34,441 nucleotides of DNA from positions 1 through 34,441 of IMG/VR virus record IMGVR_UViG_3300020182_000103. One strand, 5' to 3'. The DNA is from a virus. The notes below the pieces were generated by a model. The model did not search any database, was not told the origin of the DNA, and worked only from the letters and a program-made list of their open reading frames with translations. The stretch's first letter is position 1, and each line of letters begins with the position of its first letter. The translations under genes and the position numbers were made by a program. Shown piece by piece: positions 28,841 through 34,441 of this stretch.

Positions 28841-29197
28841 ATGACAAATCCATTTGAAGATATTGAACGCTTTGCGGCAGCATGTGACCAACCCGCATCT
28901 CCAGAAAATTATAAAATGTATCTGGGATTAATTGATGAAGAATATGGTGAATTAGTAGATGCAGTTACTGCGAATGATCAGGTAGAACAACTTGATGCAC
29001 TTGTAGATATTCTGGTTGTTACTATGGGAGCAATTCGTGCTGCAGGATGGGACAGTGAAGCGGCGTGGAATGAAGTGATGAATACTAACTTTGCAAAAAT
29101 TAATCCTACAACTGGCAAAGTTATTAAGAGAGAAGATGGCAAAGTATTAAAACCAGAAGGATGGAAAGCACCAGAATTAAAACAATTCATTAAATAA
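28841..29197 (+). CDS. MazG-like/PRA-PH-type pyrophosphohydrolase
   Basis: Second all-alpha NTP pyrophosphohydrolase-like protein of the window (118 residues). The signature is DEEYGELVD (32-40) with the EExxE pattern, followed by EQLDALVDI (49-57), giving the ExxD part. The C-terminal part reads TNFAKINPTTGKVIKREDGK, a stretch I know from phage and bacterial phosphoribosyl-ATP pyrophosphohydrolase-like proteins. It is not closely similar to the protein at 4015. It has its own strong promoter and a GAGGTAAT ribosome site. Substrate unknown; nucleotide clearance or ppGpp-related control are possible. Confidence 0.82.
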   Translation: MTNPFEDIERFAAACDQPASPENYKMYLGLIDEEYGELVDAVTANDQVEQLDALVDILVVTMGAIRAAGWDSEAAWNEVMNTNFAKINPTTGKVIKREDGKVLKPEGWKAPELKQFIK

Positions 29198-29246
29198 ATT
29201 CTTATACTAAATAACTATAAGAAAGAGACATAAGGAATATAATATA

Positions 29247-29504
29247 ATGTTTCAAGAGTATAAGAATCTCTCCGAAGAGGAACTGGACACTAAGATGGGT
29301 GATGTCAGCAAAAAGATTAATATGGCAAACTCAATGGGGTTAGACGGAGTAGTTGAACAACTGCAAAGTATATTAGAAAATTTGCATATGGAATTAACTG
29401 CCAGATTAGATCGACAACGATTTGATATTATTAATGACCGCACACCAGAATCTTTAATTGTAGGAGAAGATGATGAACACGCAGACGATTCCGACACCGA
29501 CTAA
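29247..29504 (+). CDS. Hypothetical coiled-coil protein, 85 aa
   Basis: ATAAGGAATATAATATAATG gives a spaced ribosome site; a CTAAATA late-type motif is at 29207-29213. The protein is helical (EELDTKMGDVSKKINMANSM, then VEQLQSILENLHMELTARLD) with a very acidic tail (EDDEHADDSDTD). I believe similar short helical proteins with an IAMAN-type motif occur in marine T4-like phages, function unknown. It overlaps the next gene. Confidence 0.68.
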   Translation: MFQEYKNLSEEELDTKMGDVSKKINMANSMGLDGVVEQLQSILENLHMELTARLDRQRFDIINDRTPESLIVGEDDEHADDSDTD

Positions 29505-29862
29505 TATCCCAATCAAGGTATTTCATACTATTATTATTGATGGGTCAGATGTTGAAGTCACCAGATTTTACGAATTTATGAAAAACAAATGGATTAATAA
29601 TAATGAATCATTATTAAATTTTAAAAACATTCGGTGGGACAATGGAAATAATGTTTTAAGTTTTGAAACTTTTAGTGGTCATATAAATTTAGTTGAAAAA
29701 TTAAAAGAAATAACTATAATGTTACCTGAGTCGTTTTTTACATATGAACATGCATTAGATAATAAATCTAAAAATAATGAGGATAATATATATTGGATGT
29801 ATGATGGCAACATTAATATGAAAAAAGATAATTTAAATAGAGATTATAAAAATGACAGATAA
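29473..29862 (+). CDS. Hypothetical protein, 129 aa
   Basis: Two ATGs stand in tandem; the second (29473) is better spaced from TAGGAGAAG, so I use it. The gene overlaps the preceding one by 32 bases. The protein begins MNTQTIPTPTNIPIKVFHTI, looks alpha/beta in the middle (DVEVTRFYEFMKNKW), and has an Asn/Lys-rich end. No family recognised. It overlaps the next gene by 11 bases. Confidence 0.6.
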   Translation: MNTQTIPTPTNIPIKVFHTIIIDGSDVEVTRFYEFMKNKWINNNESLLNFKNIRWDNGNNVLSFETFSGHINLVEKLKEITIMLPESFFTYEHALDNKSKNNEDNIYWMYDGNINMKKDNLNRDYKNDR

Positions 29863-30517
29863 TTTTACTGTAAATAGTTATACCACATTTAAAGCAACAT
29901 TTAGTGCAACACTTATAGGAGCAGAAGCATCACTATATTCAGAAATTTTTGATGCTGAAATAGATTTTGTATGGTGCACATCTGATCTCGCTATGGGCAA
30001 TGCTGCATTTTTAAAAATAAAATTCTTTTTAGAAGAGATATTACATCAAAGTGTTTTTACACATAAATCAGCACTTATTAATATGGATAATTTATCTAAT
30101 AACATCGTAATGTTTCCATATTTACCAACAAGTGATATTATTGCGATGACAATAAGTGCTAAATTAAATGCAATTGCGGAAGGTAACATTGATATTGTAA
30201 GTGTAAAGATAACAAGTAAATTTGAAAATCCGGTAATGAGTTATACATATGCAGATGAAGATTATCCTGCTATGCCGAGTCTTGAAACTTGGGTAGGACA
30301 AAAAGAATATTATTATAAAACACCGTGGTGGTTCCGTAATACACCAGAAACACATGATTATGATGTTGATGAAGAAACAGACTTGACAACGCCGCCGGAA
30401 TATGATAATGTATTAGATGAAATACAACAAGTAATACTGGGTGAGTTAGAATTGATAGATCACCCAGGTGAGGTTATTAAGATACATGATTGGCAGCCAA
30501 AAATCGTTGAAGATTGA
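29852..30517 (+). CDS. Hypothetical protein, 221 aa
   Basis: Soluble, acidic protein. The first two thirds alternate strands and helices (SYTTFKATFSATLIGAEASL, IDFVWCTSDLAMGNAAFLKI, SDIIAMTISAKLNAIAEGNI), and the last third is acidic with aromatic patches (KEYYYKTPWWFRNTPETHDY). I do not recognise a family and no catalytic pattern stands out. Its end overlaps the possible starts of the DnaE-like gene. Confidence 0.65.
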   Translation: MTDNFTVNSYTTFKATFSATLIGAEASLYSEIFDAEIDFVWCTSDLAMGNAAFLKIKFFLEEILHQSVFTHKSALINMDNLSNNIVMFPYLPTSDIIAMTISAKLNAIAEGNIDIVSVKITSKFENPVMSYTYADEDYPAMPSLETWVGQKEYYYKTPWWFRNTPETHDYDVDEETDLTTPPEYDNVLDEIQQVILGELELIDHPGEVIKIHDWQPKIVED

Positions 30518-31034
30518 TTCATTAAAAGATCAATACGGACGTGTTATATATAATAGACATGACCTATATGAGATGTTATACAATGGCGAAGATATTAGTC
30601 AGATAAAATATGTTGACTGGCATGAAGATTTCGAAAAATATAATAAGGCAAATACAAGTAATTATATTAACATACCAGAAATAACAGCCATAGAAGAATT
30701 AACAGGAGATATTGAAGATTTTGATCGTAGACTTCAAAAAGATTGGTTTATTCCAGAAAAATATAAGAACTTAAATATAATTGATTATGTACTAGAATTA
30801 ACTCCTAAAGAAAATCAGAATAGATGTATAGAAGAACTTGATGAATTTAATAAACGTGATATGCTACCATTACTACAATATATGGTTTATCTGGTAGATT
30901 TTATGCGTGAAAATAACATTGTATGGGGTGTAGGGCGTGGCAGTAGTGTCGCAAGTTATGTGTTATACATAATCGGTATACATCGAATAAATAGTGTTTA
31001 CTATGAGTTAGATTGGCAAGAATTCCTTAGATAG
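30486..31034 (+). CDS. DnaE-like fragment (DNA polymerase III alpha palm motif)
   Basis: Protein of 182 residues. The C-terminal part has MRENNIVWGVGRGSSVASYV followed by YIIGIHRINSVYYELDWQEF, matching the G-x-GRGS-x-x-x-S-x-x-x-Y-x-x-GI-x-x-I pattern at the start of the palm of bacterial replicative polymerase III alpha subunits. The later catalytic Asp motifs and the PHP, finger and thumb regions are absent. The gene stops soon after the motif. It therefore cannot polymerise and may be a domesticated nucleotide- or DNA-binding piece. Start uncertain: GTG at 30468, ATG at 30486 or TTG at 30507. Confidence 0.68.
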   Translation: MIGSQKSLKIDSLKDQYGRVIYNRHDLYEMLYNGEDISQIKYVDWHEDFEKYNKANTSNYINIPEITAIEELTGDIEDFDRRLQKDWFIPEKYKNLNIIDYVLELTPKENQNRCIEELDEFNKRDMLPLLQYMVYLVDFMRENNIVWGVGRGSSVASYVLYIIGIHRINSVYYELDWQEFLR

Positions 31035-31046
31035 AAAGGCAAAGAA

Positions 31047-31514
31047 ATGAAAAAATATAGAAGTATGCGAGGGGTGGAACTAGACCTTGGAAAATTACTA
31101 TCAAAACAAGAAAAAAATATTACCGTTGGCAATACATCATCGAATGCAAGAGGTGACAAACTAGGCCGTGGTGGTAGGGTTATGAAAGCCGCAGATGAAA
31201 TTGCAAGAGAACATTATAATCAAAATAATCCAAATGCAGTTAAACAGGCATCTATTAAATTAGATGATACTCCTAAACCAAAGAACCAAGAAGTTCCAAT
31301 GGAAGATGATTGGCAAGAGCCAGCACCTGAGCCAGCATCTGAGCCAGCACCATCTGCTCAAAAAGAAACAAAAGTAGAACCAGTATTTGAAAATGTTAGC
31401 CCTGGTCCAATACCCGAAGAATATAATAATGATGATGAATGGGTAGAAGATGCAGATGGCAATTTTGTAAAAGCAGAAGAACTAAAGAAAAATAAATCTA
31501 AAAAATCAAAATAA
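31047..31514 (+). CDS. Conserved marine T4-like phage protein with low-complexity middle
   Basis: Protein of 155 residues with AGAAAGG about 9 bases upstream. The N-terminus YRSMRGVELDLGKLLSKQEK, then ITVGNTSSNARGDKLGRGGR, is, to my knowledge, well conserved among marine T4-like phages. The middle is low complexity (QEPAPEPASEPAPS) encoded by a 12-base tandem repeat. The end is acidic then lysine-rich. Function not known; possibly a virion or assembly factor. Confidence 0.72.
   Translation: MKKYRSMRGVELDLGKLLSKQEKNITVGNTSSNARGDKLGRGGRVMKAADEIAREHYNQNNPNAVKQASIKLDDTPKPKNQEVPMEDDWQEPAPEPASEPAPSAQKETKVEPVFENVSPGPIPEEYNNDDEWVEDADGNFVKAEELKKNKSKKSK
31317..31352 (+). repeat. 12-base tandem repeat, three units
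   Basis: GAGCCAGCACCT, GAGCCAGCATCT and GAGCCAGCACCA follow each other in frame, encoding EPAP, EPAS, EPAP in the low-complexity middle of the surrounding gene. Such repeats expand or shrink by slippage. Confidence 0.85.
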
Positions 31515-31521
31515 GGAAACA

Positions 31522-31857
31522 ATGATGAAAACGTTATCTCCAGTTGGAAATAAAATTATTCTTACTAATATGGATACAGGATTTAAAAAACTAAATGGAA
31601 TTATTCATTTGGATGATAGTACAGCAGAAGCAGGTGACAGAGGCATTAGACCACGCTGGGCAGAAGTATATGCAGTAGGACCAGAGCAAACTGATGTTGC
31701 AGTTGGCGATTGGGTTCTTATGCAACACGGTAGATGGTCACAAGGGCAAGACCTCCGATTATCAGAAACAGAATCAATTCGTTTTTGGCTAGGCGATCCA
31801 GAAGGCATTTTAGGCGTCAGCGATAATGGCAAACCACCAGAGATACAAGTGGCGTGA
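31522..31857 (+). CDS. GroES-like co-chaperonin, T4 gp31-like
   Basis: Protein of 111 residues resembling marine T4-like phage GroES/gp31 proteins. The N-terminal strand SPVGNKIILTNMDTGFKKLN leads to GIIHLDDS, then IRPRWAEVYAVGPEQTDVAV and GDWVLMQHGRWSQG, the usual barrel order. The mobile loop region (about 19-30) carries FKKLNGIIHL where GroEL would bind. T4 gp31 replaces GroES for folding the major capsid protein. Its stop overlaps the GTG start of the next gene. AAGGAAAC stands before two tandem ATGs. Confidence 0.82.
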   Translation: MMKTLSPVGNKIILTNMDTGFKKLNGIIHLDDSTAEAGDRGIRPRWAEVYAVGPEQTDVAVGDWVLMQHGRWSQGQDLRLSETESIRFWLGDPEGILGVSDNGKPPEIQVA

Positions 31858-32561
31858 TAGATGTATTCTATCTTACTTACCATGATGATTATTCAGATAA
31901 CAATTTAAACAGAATATTATCTAAGGTTGCAAAGAATCAGCGAGTTATTAATACTGCTGATATCGATGGAGTATATGAGGCGCATCTAACGTGTGCAGAA
32001 CAAAGTGCTACTGAAAACTTTTATGTAGTTGATGGTGATGCTTGGATAATTGATGATTTTGATTTTTCATATATACCATCAGATAGCATAGATGTATATC
32101 CTACTGTGCCACAGACGCAGTGTACTCACGTTTGGAGAGCATTAAACCCAGCAACAGGTGAACTTACAGGATATGGTGGTGTTAAATTATTTAATCGAAA
32201 TTCATTCTTTGTTAAAACTTCCACAAAATTAGTTGATGTAACAACTGGTGTTGCAAAACTTGGCTATCCATATTATCGTATAGACAAACCTTCAAATGAA
32301 ACTAGATTTGCAACGACTCCATTTAATGCATGGAAAGGTGCGTTTAGAGAATGCGTTAAACTAGCAAGTGGAGTGGCATCTGATGATATACAATCAAGAC
32401 TTGAACGCTGGAAATCACCATTACCCATTGAACACTGGGAATTAATTTCTGTTGGTGCAACGATGGGAGAAGACTTTGGTGAATTCTATCGTAATTCGCC
32501 AGAAGCCTTACAAAAAATAAATGATTTTGATTGGTTAAACGAAATATATCTTGACATTTAG
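31854..32561 (+). CDS. Glycosyltransferase-like protein
   Basis: Protein of 235 residues starting with GTG inside the previous stop (GTGA). The N-terminus IDVFYLTYHDD, then EAHLTCAEQSATENFYVVDG, followed by DAWIIDDFDF, looks like a GT-A fold with VDGDAWI as the DxD metal motif. THVWRALNPATGELTGYGGV, then KLFNRNSFF completes a pattern found in phage proteins annotated as glycosyltransferases. Donor sugar unknown; it could modify DNA or a virion protein. The gene ends within the promoter at 32551. Confidence 0.72.
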   Translation: MIDVFYLTYHDDYSDNNLNRILSKVAKNQRVINTADIDGVYEAHLTCAEQSATENFYVVDGDAWIIDDFDFSYIPSDSIDVYPTVPQTQCTHVWRALNPATGELTGYGGVKLFNRNSFFVKTSTKLVDVTTGVAKLGYPYYRIDKPSNETRFATTPFNAWKGAFRECVKLASGVASDDIQSRLERWKSPLPIEHWELISVGATMGEDFGEFYRNSPEALQKINDFDWLNEIYLDI

Positions 32562-32579
32562 AACGAATCACTGTATAAC
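32551..32579 (+). promoter_or_regulatory. Early-type promoter, ACGAATCACT class
   Basis: TTGACA (32551-32556) overlaps the end of the glycosyltransferase-like gene. A 17-base spacer with ACGAATCACT and TATAAC (32574-32579) follow. The next ATG is at 32608. Confidence 0.8.
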
Positions 32580-32607
32580 ATAATAGTAATAACAAAAGAG
32601 GTCTATT

Positions 32608-32775
32608 ATGAATGATGTTCTAAACGATATACAAGTTCTAGAAAATGCAATTATTGCATTTACCGAAGGTGCGAGTGACGAAAAGTTTGCTGCAATGTGT
32701 AGTCTTGAACAAATGTTGATTGCCAAGAAAGATATCGTATCTGACTTTGAAGCAGAGTATGCGCCAAATGAGTAA
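32608..32775 (+). CDS. Small acidic helical protein, 55 aa
   Basis: Begins at an ATG with AAAAGAGGTC 6 bases upstream and encodes MNDVLNDIQVLENAIIAFTE, then SDEKFAAMCSLEQMLIAKKD. It is acidic, all-helical in appearance, and the first gene behind an early-type promoter. Its stop overlaps the next ATG by 8 bases. No family known. Confidence 0.65.
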   Translation: MNDVLNDIQVLENAIIAFTEGASDEKFAAMCSLEQMLIAKKDIVSDFEAEYAPNE

Positions 32776-32899
32776 GCGTGAAAAACTTGATGAATTTATT
32801 TGCTATGCTATGGTCGGTGTATTTGCATTGGGCTGGATGGACTTTGGTCAGGGAACCGAATATACATGGTGGAATTTAATTAACTATTTTGGAAATTAA
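32768..32899 (+). CDS. Small membrane-type peptide, 43 aa
   Basis: Starts MSKREKLDEFICYAMVGVFA and continues LGWMDFGQGTEYTWWNLINY. A moderately hydrophobic helix (ICYAMVGVFALGWM) suggests membrane association. It overlaps the preceding gene by 8 bases and stops three bases before the next promoter. Function unknown. Confidence 0.6.
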   Translation: MSKREKLDEFICYAMVGVFALGWMDFGQGTEYTWWNLINYFGN

Positions 32900-32902
32900 A
32901 GG

Positions 32903-32931
32903 TTGACAATCTAGAATCAATATGCTATAAC
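32903..32931 (+). promoter_or_regulatory. Sigma70-type promoter with extended -10
   Basis: TTGACA (32903-32908), 17-base spacer with GAATCA and TGC extension, TATAAC (32926-32931). It probably drives the 79-residue gene and the first tRNA. Confidence 0.78.
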
Positions 32932-32959
32932 TTGTATATAAGATAAAAAGGAACACACG

Positions 32960-33199
32960 ATGTCAGATGCAAAAATGGTTTGGGACGAATCAAACAAGGT
33001 TAATGCTGGAACTGCTCAAGGCCAACAATCACGTATGGTTGAAATGGATATGTTGGCTTGGAAAGCGAATACATCCTGGCCTAAGGGAACCACACTTAAA
33101 GATATTATTCATGCATATGCAGAATCACGTGGTTGGACACAAGAAGGTTTTACAGGAATGGAAATTTATGATCCCTTTTGGGATTGGCAAGAAGATTAA
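32960..33199 (+). CDS. Hypothetical protein, 79 aa
   Basis: AAAAGGAAC lies 8 bases before the ATG. The protein has tryptophans evenly spaced along its length (MVWDESNKV, LAWKANTSWPKG, ESRGWTQEG, DPFWDWQED) and begins polar and basic. No family recognised. It is the gene directly before the Arg tRNA, on the same transcript. Confidence 0.65.
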   Translation: MSDAKMVWDESNKVNAGTAQGQQSRMVEMDMLAWKANTSWPKGTTLKDIIHAYAESRGWTQEGFTGMEIYDPFWDWQED

Positions 33200-33205
33200 T
33201 AGTGT

Positions 33206-33282
33206 GGTTCCTTAGCTCAGCTGGATAGAGCAACTGCCTTCTAAGCAGTAGGTCATAGGTTCGAATCCTATAGGGACCGCCA
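33206..33282 (+). tRNA. tRNA-Arg, anticodon TCT
   Basis: Acceptor GGTTCCT pairs with AGGGACC; D-loop AGCTCAGCTGGATAGAGC; anticodon loop CTTCTAA within the stem ACTGC/GCAGT; T arm ATAGG-TTCGAAT-CCTAT; discriminator G and encoded CCA. It reads AGA, a codon common in this AT-rich phage. Confidence 0.95.
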
Positions 33283-33302
33283 AATTAAATAAGGAGAAGA
33301 AA

Positions 33303-33665
33303 ATGAAACCCTCTAATAAGCCCATTGGCTGGGCAAACACTCTGACAACTCTTTTTACACTACCTAAAGAAATGTGGGATAGTGTAATGACAGTTGAAAA
33401 ATCATCACTACGCAATTTAGATCCAATGGTAGGACATATGGTATTTCAATGCCTATTCTTTATTTGGAGTGGCATCTTCGCAGTAATGGTAGGTAGTATG
33501 TTTGCTTTTGGTATTAGTGCAGCGTTTCATATTCTTCTAATTAGTGGGATTACAATTACTGCAGTTACTTTTCGACAAGCAGAAAAAAATCCTGGATCAC
33601 TAAACAAATTATTACAGTCTGGTCGTAAGTATACCGGACGTGGAAATGGAGGCGAACATGAGTGA
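33303..33665 (+). CDS. Membrane protein, 120 aa
   Basis: AAGGAGAAGAAA precedes the ATG. After a soluble start (NKPIGWANTLTTLFTLPKEM), two membrane segments are evident: VFQCLFFIWSGIFAVMVGSM and ISAAFHILLISGITITAVTF. The C-terminus is basic (KLLQSGRKYTGRG). No family recognised. Its stop overlaps the next gene by eight bases. Confidence 0.68.
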   Translation: MKPSNKPIGWANTLTTLFTLPKEMWDSVMTVEKSSLRNLDPMVGHMVFQCLFFIWSGIFAVMVGSMFAFGISAAFHILLISGITITAVTFRQAEKNPGSLNKLLQSGRKYTGRGNGGEHE

Positions 33666-33918
33666 AGATAAATTTGAAATTCATCGACCACACAAAATGC
33701 TTGATTGGTTAGAAGGTGAAGTTACTGAATGGGCATTTGGATTAATTCAGGAACACTTTGGTGTAGATTCGCCCGATGAATTGGAACGTGAACAAATTGA
33801 TGAAGTTGTTGAACAATGGAGCGAAATGCTTGATATGTCAGGTGGCGATTGGTTAGCAATGGGATTACGTAATGCCATCAGTCAATGGGAAAATGAACAC
33901 GATGATTATATCATCTAA
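33658..33918 (+). CDS. Hypothetical acidic protein, 86 aa
   Basis: I start it at the ATG at 33658 (MSEDKFEIHRPHKMLDWLEG), which has GGAGG seven bases upstream; an ATG at 33640 in frame would lie before that ribosome site. The protein is acidic and helical with several tryptophans (VVEQWSEMLDMSGGDWLAMG). Function unknown. The Leu tRNA begins nine bases later. Confidence 0.65.
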   Translation: MSEDKFEIHRPHKMLDWLEGEVTEWAFGLIQEHFGVDSPDELEREQIDEVVEQWSEMLDMSGGDWLAMGLRNAISQWENEHDDYII

Positions 33919-33927
33919 TTGAAATAT

Positions 33928-34014
33928 GCTCGTATGGTGGAATCGGTAGACACGCCAGACTTAAAATCTGTTGCCTTTATAGGCGTCCCGGTTCAAGTCC
34001 GGGTACGAGTACCA
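33928..34014 (+). tRNA. tRNA-Leu, anticodon TAA
   Basis: Acceptor GCTCGTA pairs with TACGAGT; anticodon loop CTTAAAA in the stem CCAGA/TCTGT; a long variable arm TGCCTTTATAGGCG; T arm CCCGG-TTCAAGT-CCGGG; CCA encoded. It reads TTA, a favoured codon in AT-rich genes. Confidence 0.95.
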
Positions 34015-34037
34015 AATATTATTAAGGAGAATACAAT

Positions 34038-34217
34038 ATGACAGAGGGACCATTTAAAAATGCATTTGATGCTGATACTGCTGGTGTCATTCGTAGAGAA
34101 ATTGTTACATATCGTATGAAGAACGGAATAATGGTAAAAGAAACTGCATATCGTGACTATTATGAAAGTGGTGACTATCATGACTATATTTCATCAACGC
34201 CATTAGTGGAACGATAG
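34038..34217 (+). CDS. Small hypothetical protein, 59 aa
   Basis: AAGGAGA stands 7 bases before the ATG. It encodes MTEGPFKNAFDADTAGVIRR, then EIVTYRMKNGIMVKETAYRD and YYESGDYHDYISS. The gene sits between two tRNA genes. To my knowledge short proteins ending in a REIVTYRxKxGxMVKETxxRxY pattern are frequent in marine phages, with no known function. Confidence 0.7.
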   Translation: MTEGPFKNAFDADTAGVIRREIVTYRMKNGIMVKETAYRDYYESGDYHDYISSTPLVER

Positions 34218-34230
34218 TATTAATAATAAC

Positions 34231-34307
34231 GCTCCTGTAGCTCAGTTGGTTAGAGCCACCCGCTCATAACGGGTCGGTCGTAGGTTCGAGTCCTACCGGG
34301 AGCACCA
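34231..34307 (+). tRNA. tRNA-Met, anticodon CAT
   Basis: Acceptor GCTCCTG pairs with CGGGAGC; anticodon loop CTCATAA within ACCCG/CGGGT; T arm GTAGG-TTCGAGT-CCTAC; CCA encoded. It has a paired G1-C72, so it is not an initiator. A CAT anticodon can also be tRNA-Ile2 after lysidine modification, which sequence alone cannot exclude. Confidence 0.92.
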
Positions 34308-34314
34308 ACGAATT

Positions 34315-34405
34315 GGAAGTGAGACTTGGTAGTCAGAGGAGTCTTATATGCTCTTTGCGCCAGATTAGCGCCTTTGAGGTGGTTCGAATCCACCCACTTC
34401 TACCA
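34315..34405 (+). tRNA. Unusual long-variable-arm tRNA, apparent anticodon TAT
   Basis: Acceptor GGAAGTG pairs with CACTTCT (first pair G-U); a short D stem GACT/AGTC around TGGT; anticodon stem GGAGT/GCTCT with 7-base loop CTTATAT, giving TAT (Ile, AUA); a long variable arm with stem GCGC/GCGC around CAGATTA; T arm GGTGG-TTCGAAT-CCACC; A73 and CCA encoded. The long arm is typical of Leu, Ser or Tyr tRNAs, not Ile, so the amino acid is uncertain. Confidence 0.72.
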
Positions 34406-34441
34406 AATATTAAAATGAAACAAAAATAGGCAATGAATTAA

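Noticed and set aside
32967-33215. Second rightward frame over the 79-residue gene
   Set aside because: It lacks a ribosome site and its residue use is unlike a protein; the frame at 32960 has AAAAGGAAC and runs to the tRNA.
33212-33415. Leftward frame of 67 codons
   Set aside because: It covers the Arg tRNA and the start of the membrane-protein gene on the other strand; it is a by-product of the tRNA sequence.
1-34441. CRISPR array, insertion sequence or attachment site
   Set aside because: No regularly spaced direct repeats, transposase or integrase was seen. The only repeated elements are promoters and one 12-base coding repeat.

Overview
The window looks like part of the genome of a large, AT-rich, T4-like tailed phage, probably marine. 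The sequence supports this with a T4 gp44-type clamp-loader ATPase, a gp31-like GroES co-chaperonin, late-promoter motifs of the TATAAATA type, dense same-strand gene packing with ATGA stop-start overlaps, many short genes of unknown function, four interspersed tRNA genes and many metabolic genes of bacterial type. The host cannot be read from the sequence. A quinone-linked proline oxidase suggests a respiring, ubiquinone-containing host such as a marine proteobacterium, which is inference.

Layout. Positions 1-1689 carry two leftward genes, at least one of virion-protein type. A divergent promoter at about 1716-1744 separates them from a rightward block that fills the rest. 1771-8083: UV-damage endonuclease, a HugZ-like flavin-fold protein, a MazG-like pyrophosphohydrolase, dihydrofolate reductase, a free-standing GIY-YIG homing endonuclease, a shortened UDP-sugar dehydrogenase and two tandem paralogues. 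8098-10201: a promoter, small membrane proteins, a GreA-type elongation factor and an SH3-barrel protein. 10236-15187: exported SleB-like hydrolase, GMP reductase, a nucleotidyltransferase, S-adenosylmethionine synthetase and glutaredoxin. 15236-17222: a tail-fibre-like protein with a cupredoxin-like segment and two lectin-like domains, closed by a strong terminator. 17267-23275: small membrane and hypothetical proteins, the clamp loader and an Smr-domain protein. 23280-25225: short genes under early-type promoters, a zincin-like protein and a structured RNA candidate. 25243-28622: a Coq4-like protein overlapping a full-length bifunctional proline dehydrogenase/P5C dehydrogenase (PutA). 28638-32561: a second MazG-like protein, a DnaE-like fragment, the GroES-like protein and a glycosyltransferase-like protein. 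32608-34405: short genes mixed with tRNAs for Arg(UCT), Leu(TAA), Met(CAT) and an odd long-variable-arm tRNA with anticodon TAT.

How the genes fit together. Several enzymes act on nucleotide pools (DHFR, two MazG-like proteins, GMP reductase) and cofactors (MetK, glutaredoxin). The most striking unit is the Coq4-like/PutA pair. PutA passes electrons from proline to ubiquinone and Coq4 belongs to ubiquinone biosynthesis, and the two reading frames overlap by four bases, so they are probably translated together. Four promoters share a conserved spacer (ACGAATCACT) between the -35 and -10 boxes, which suggests one co-regulated class scattered through the region.
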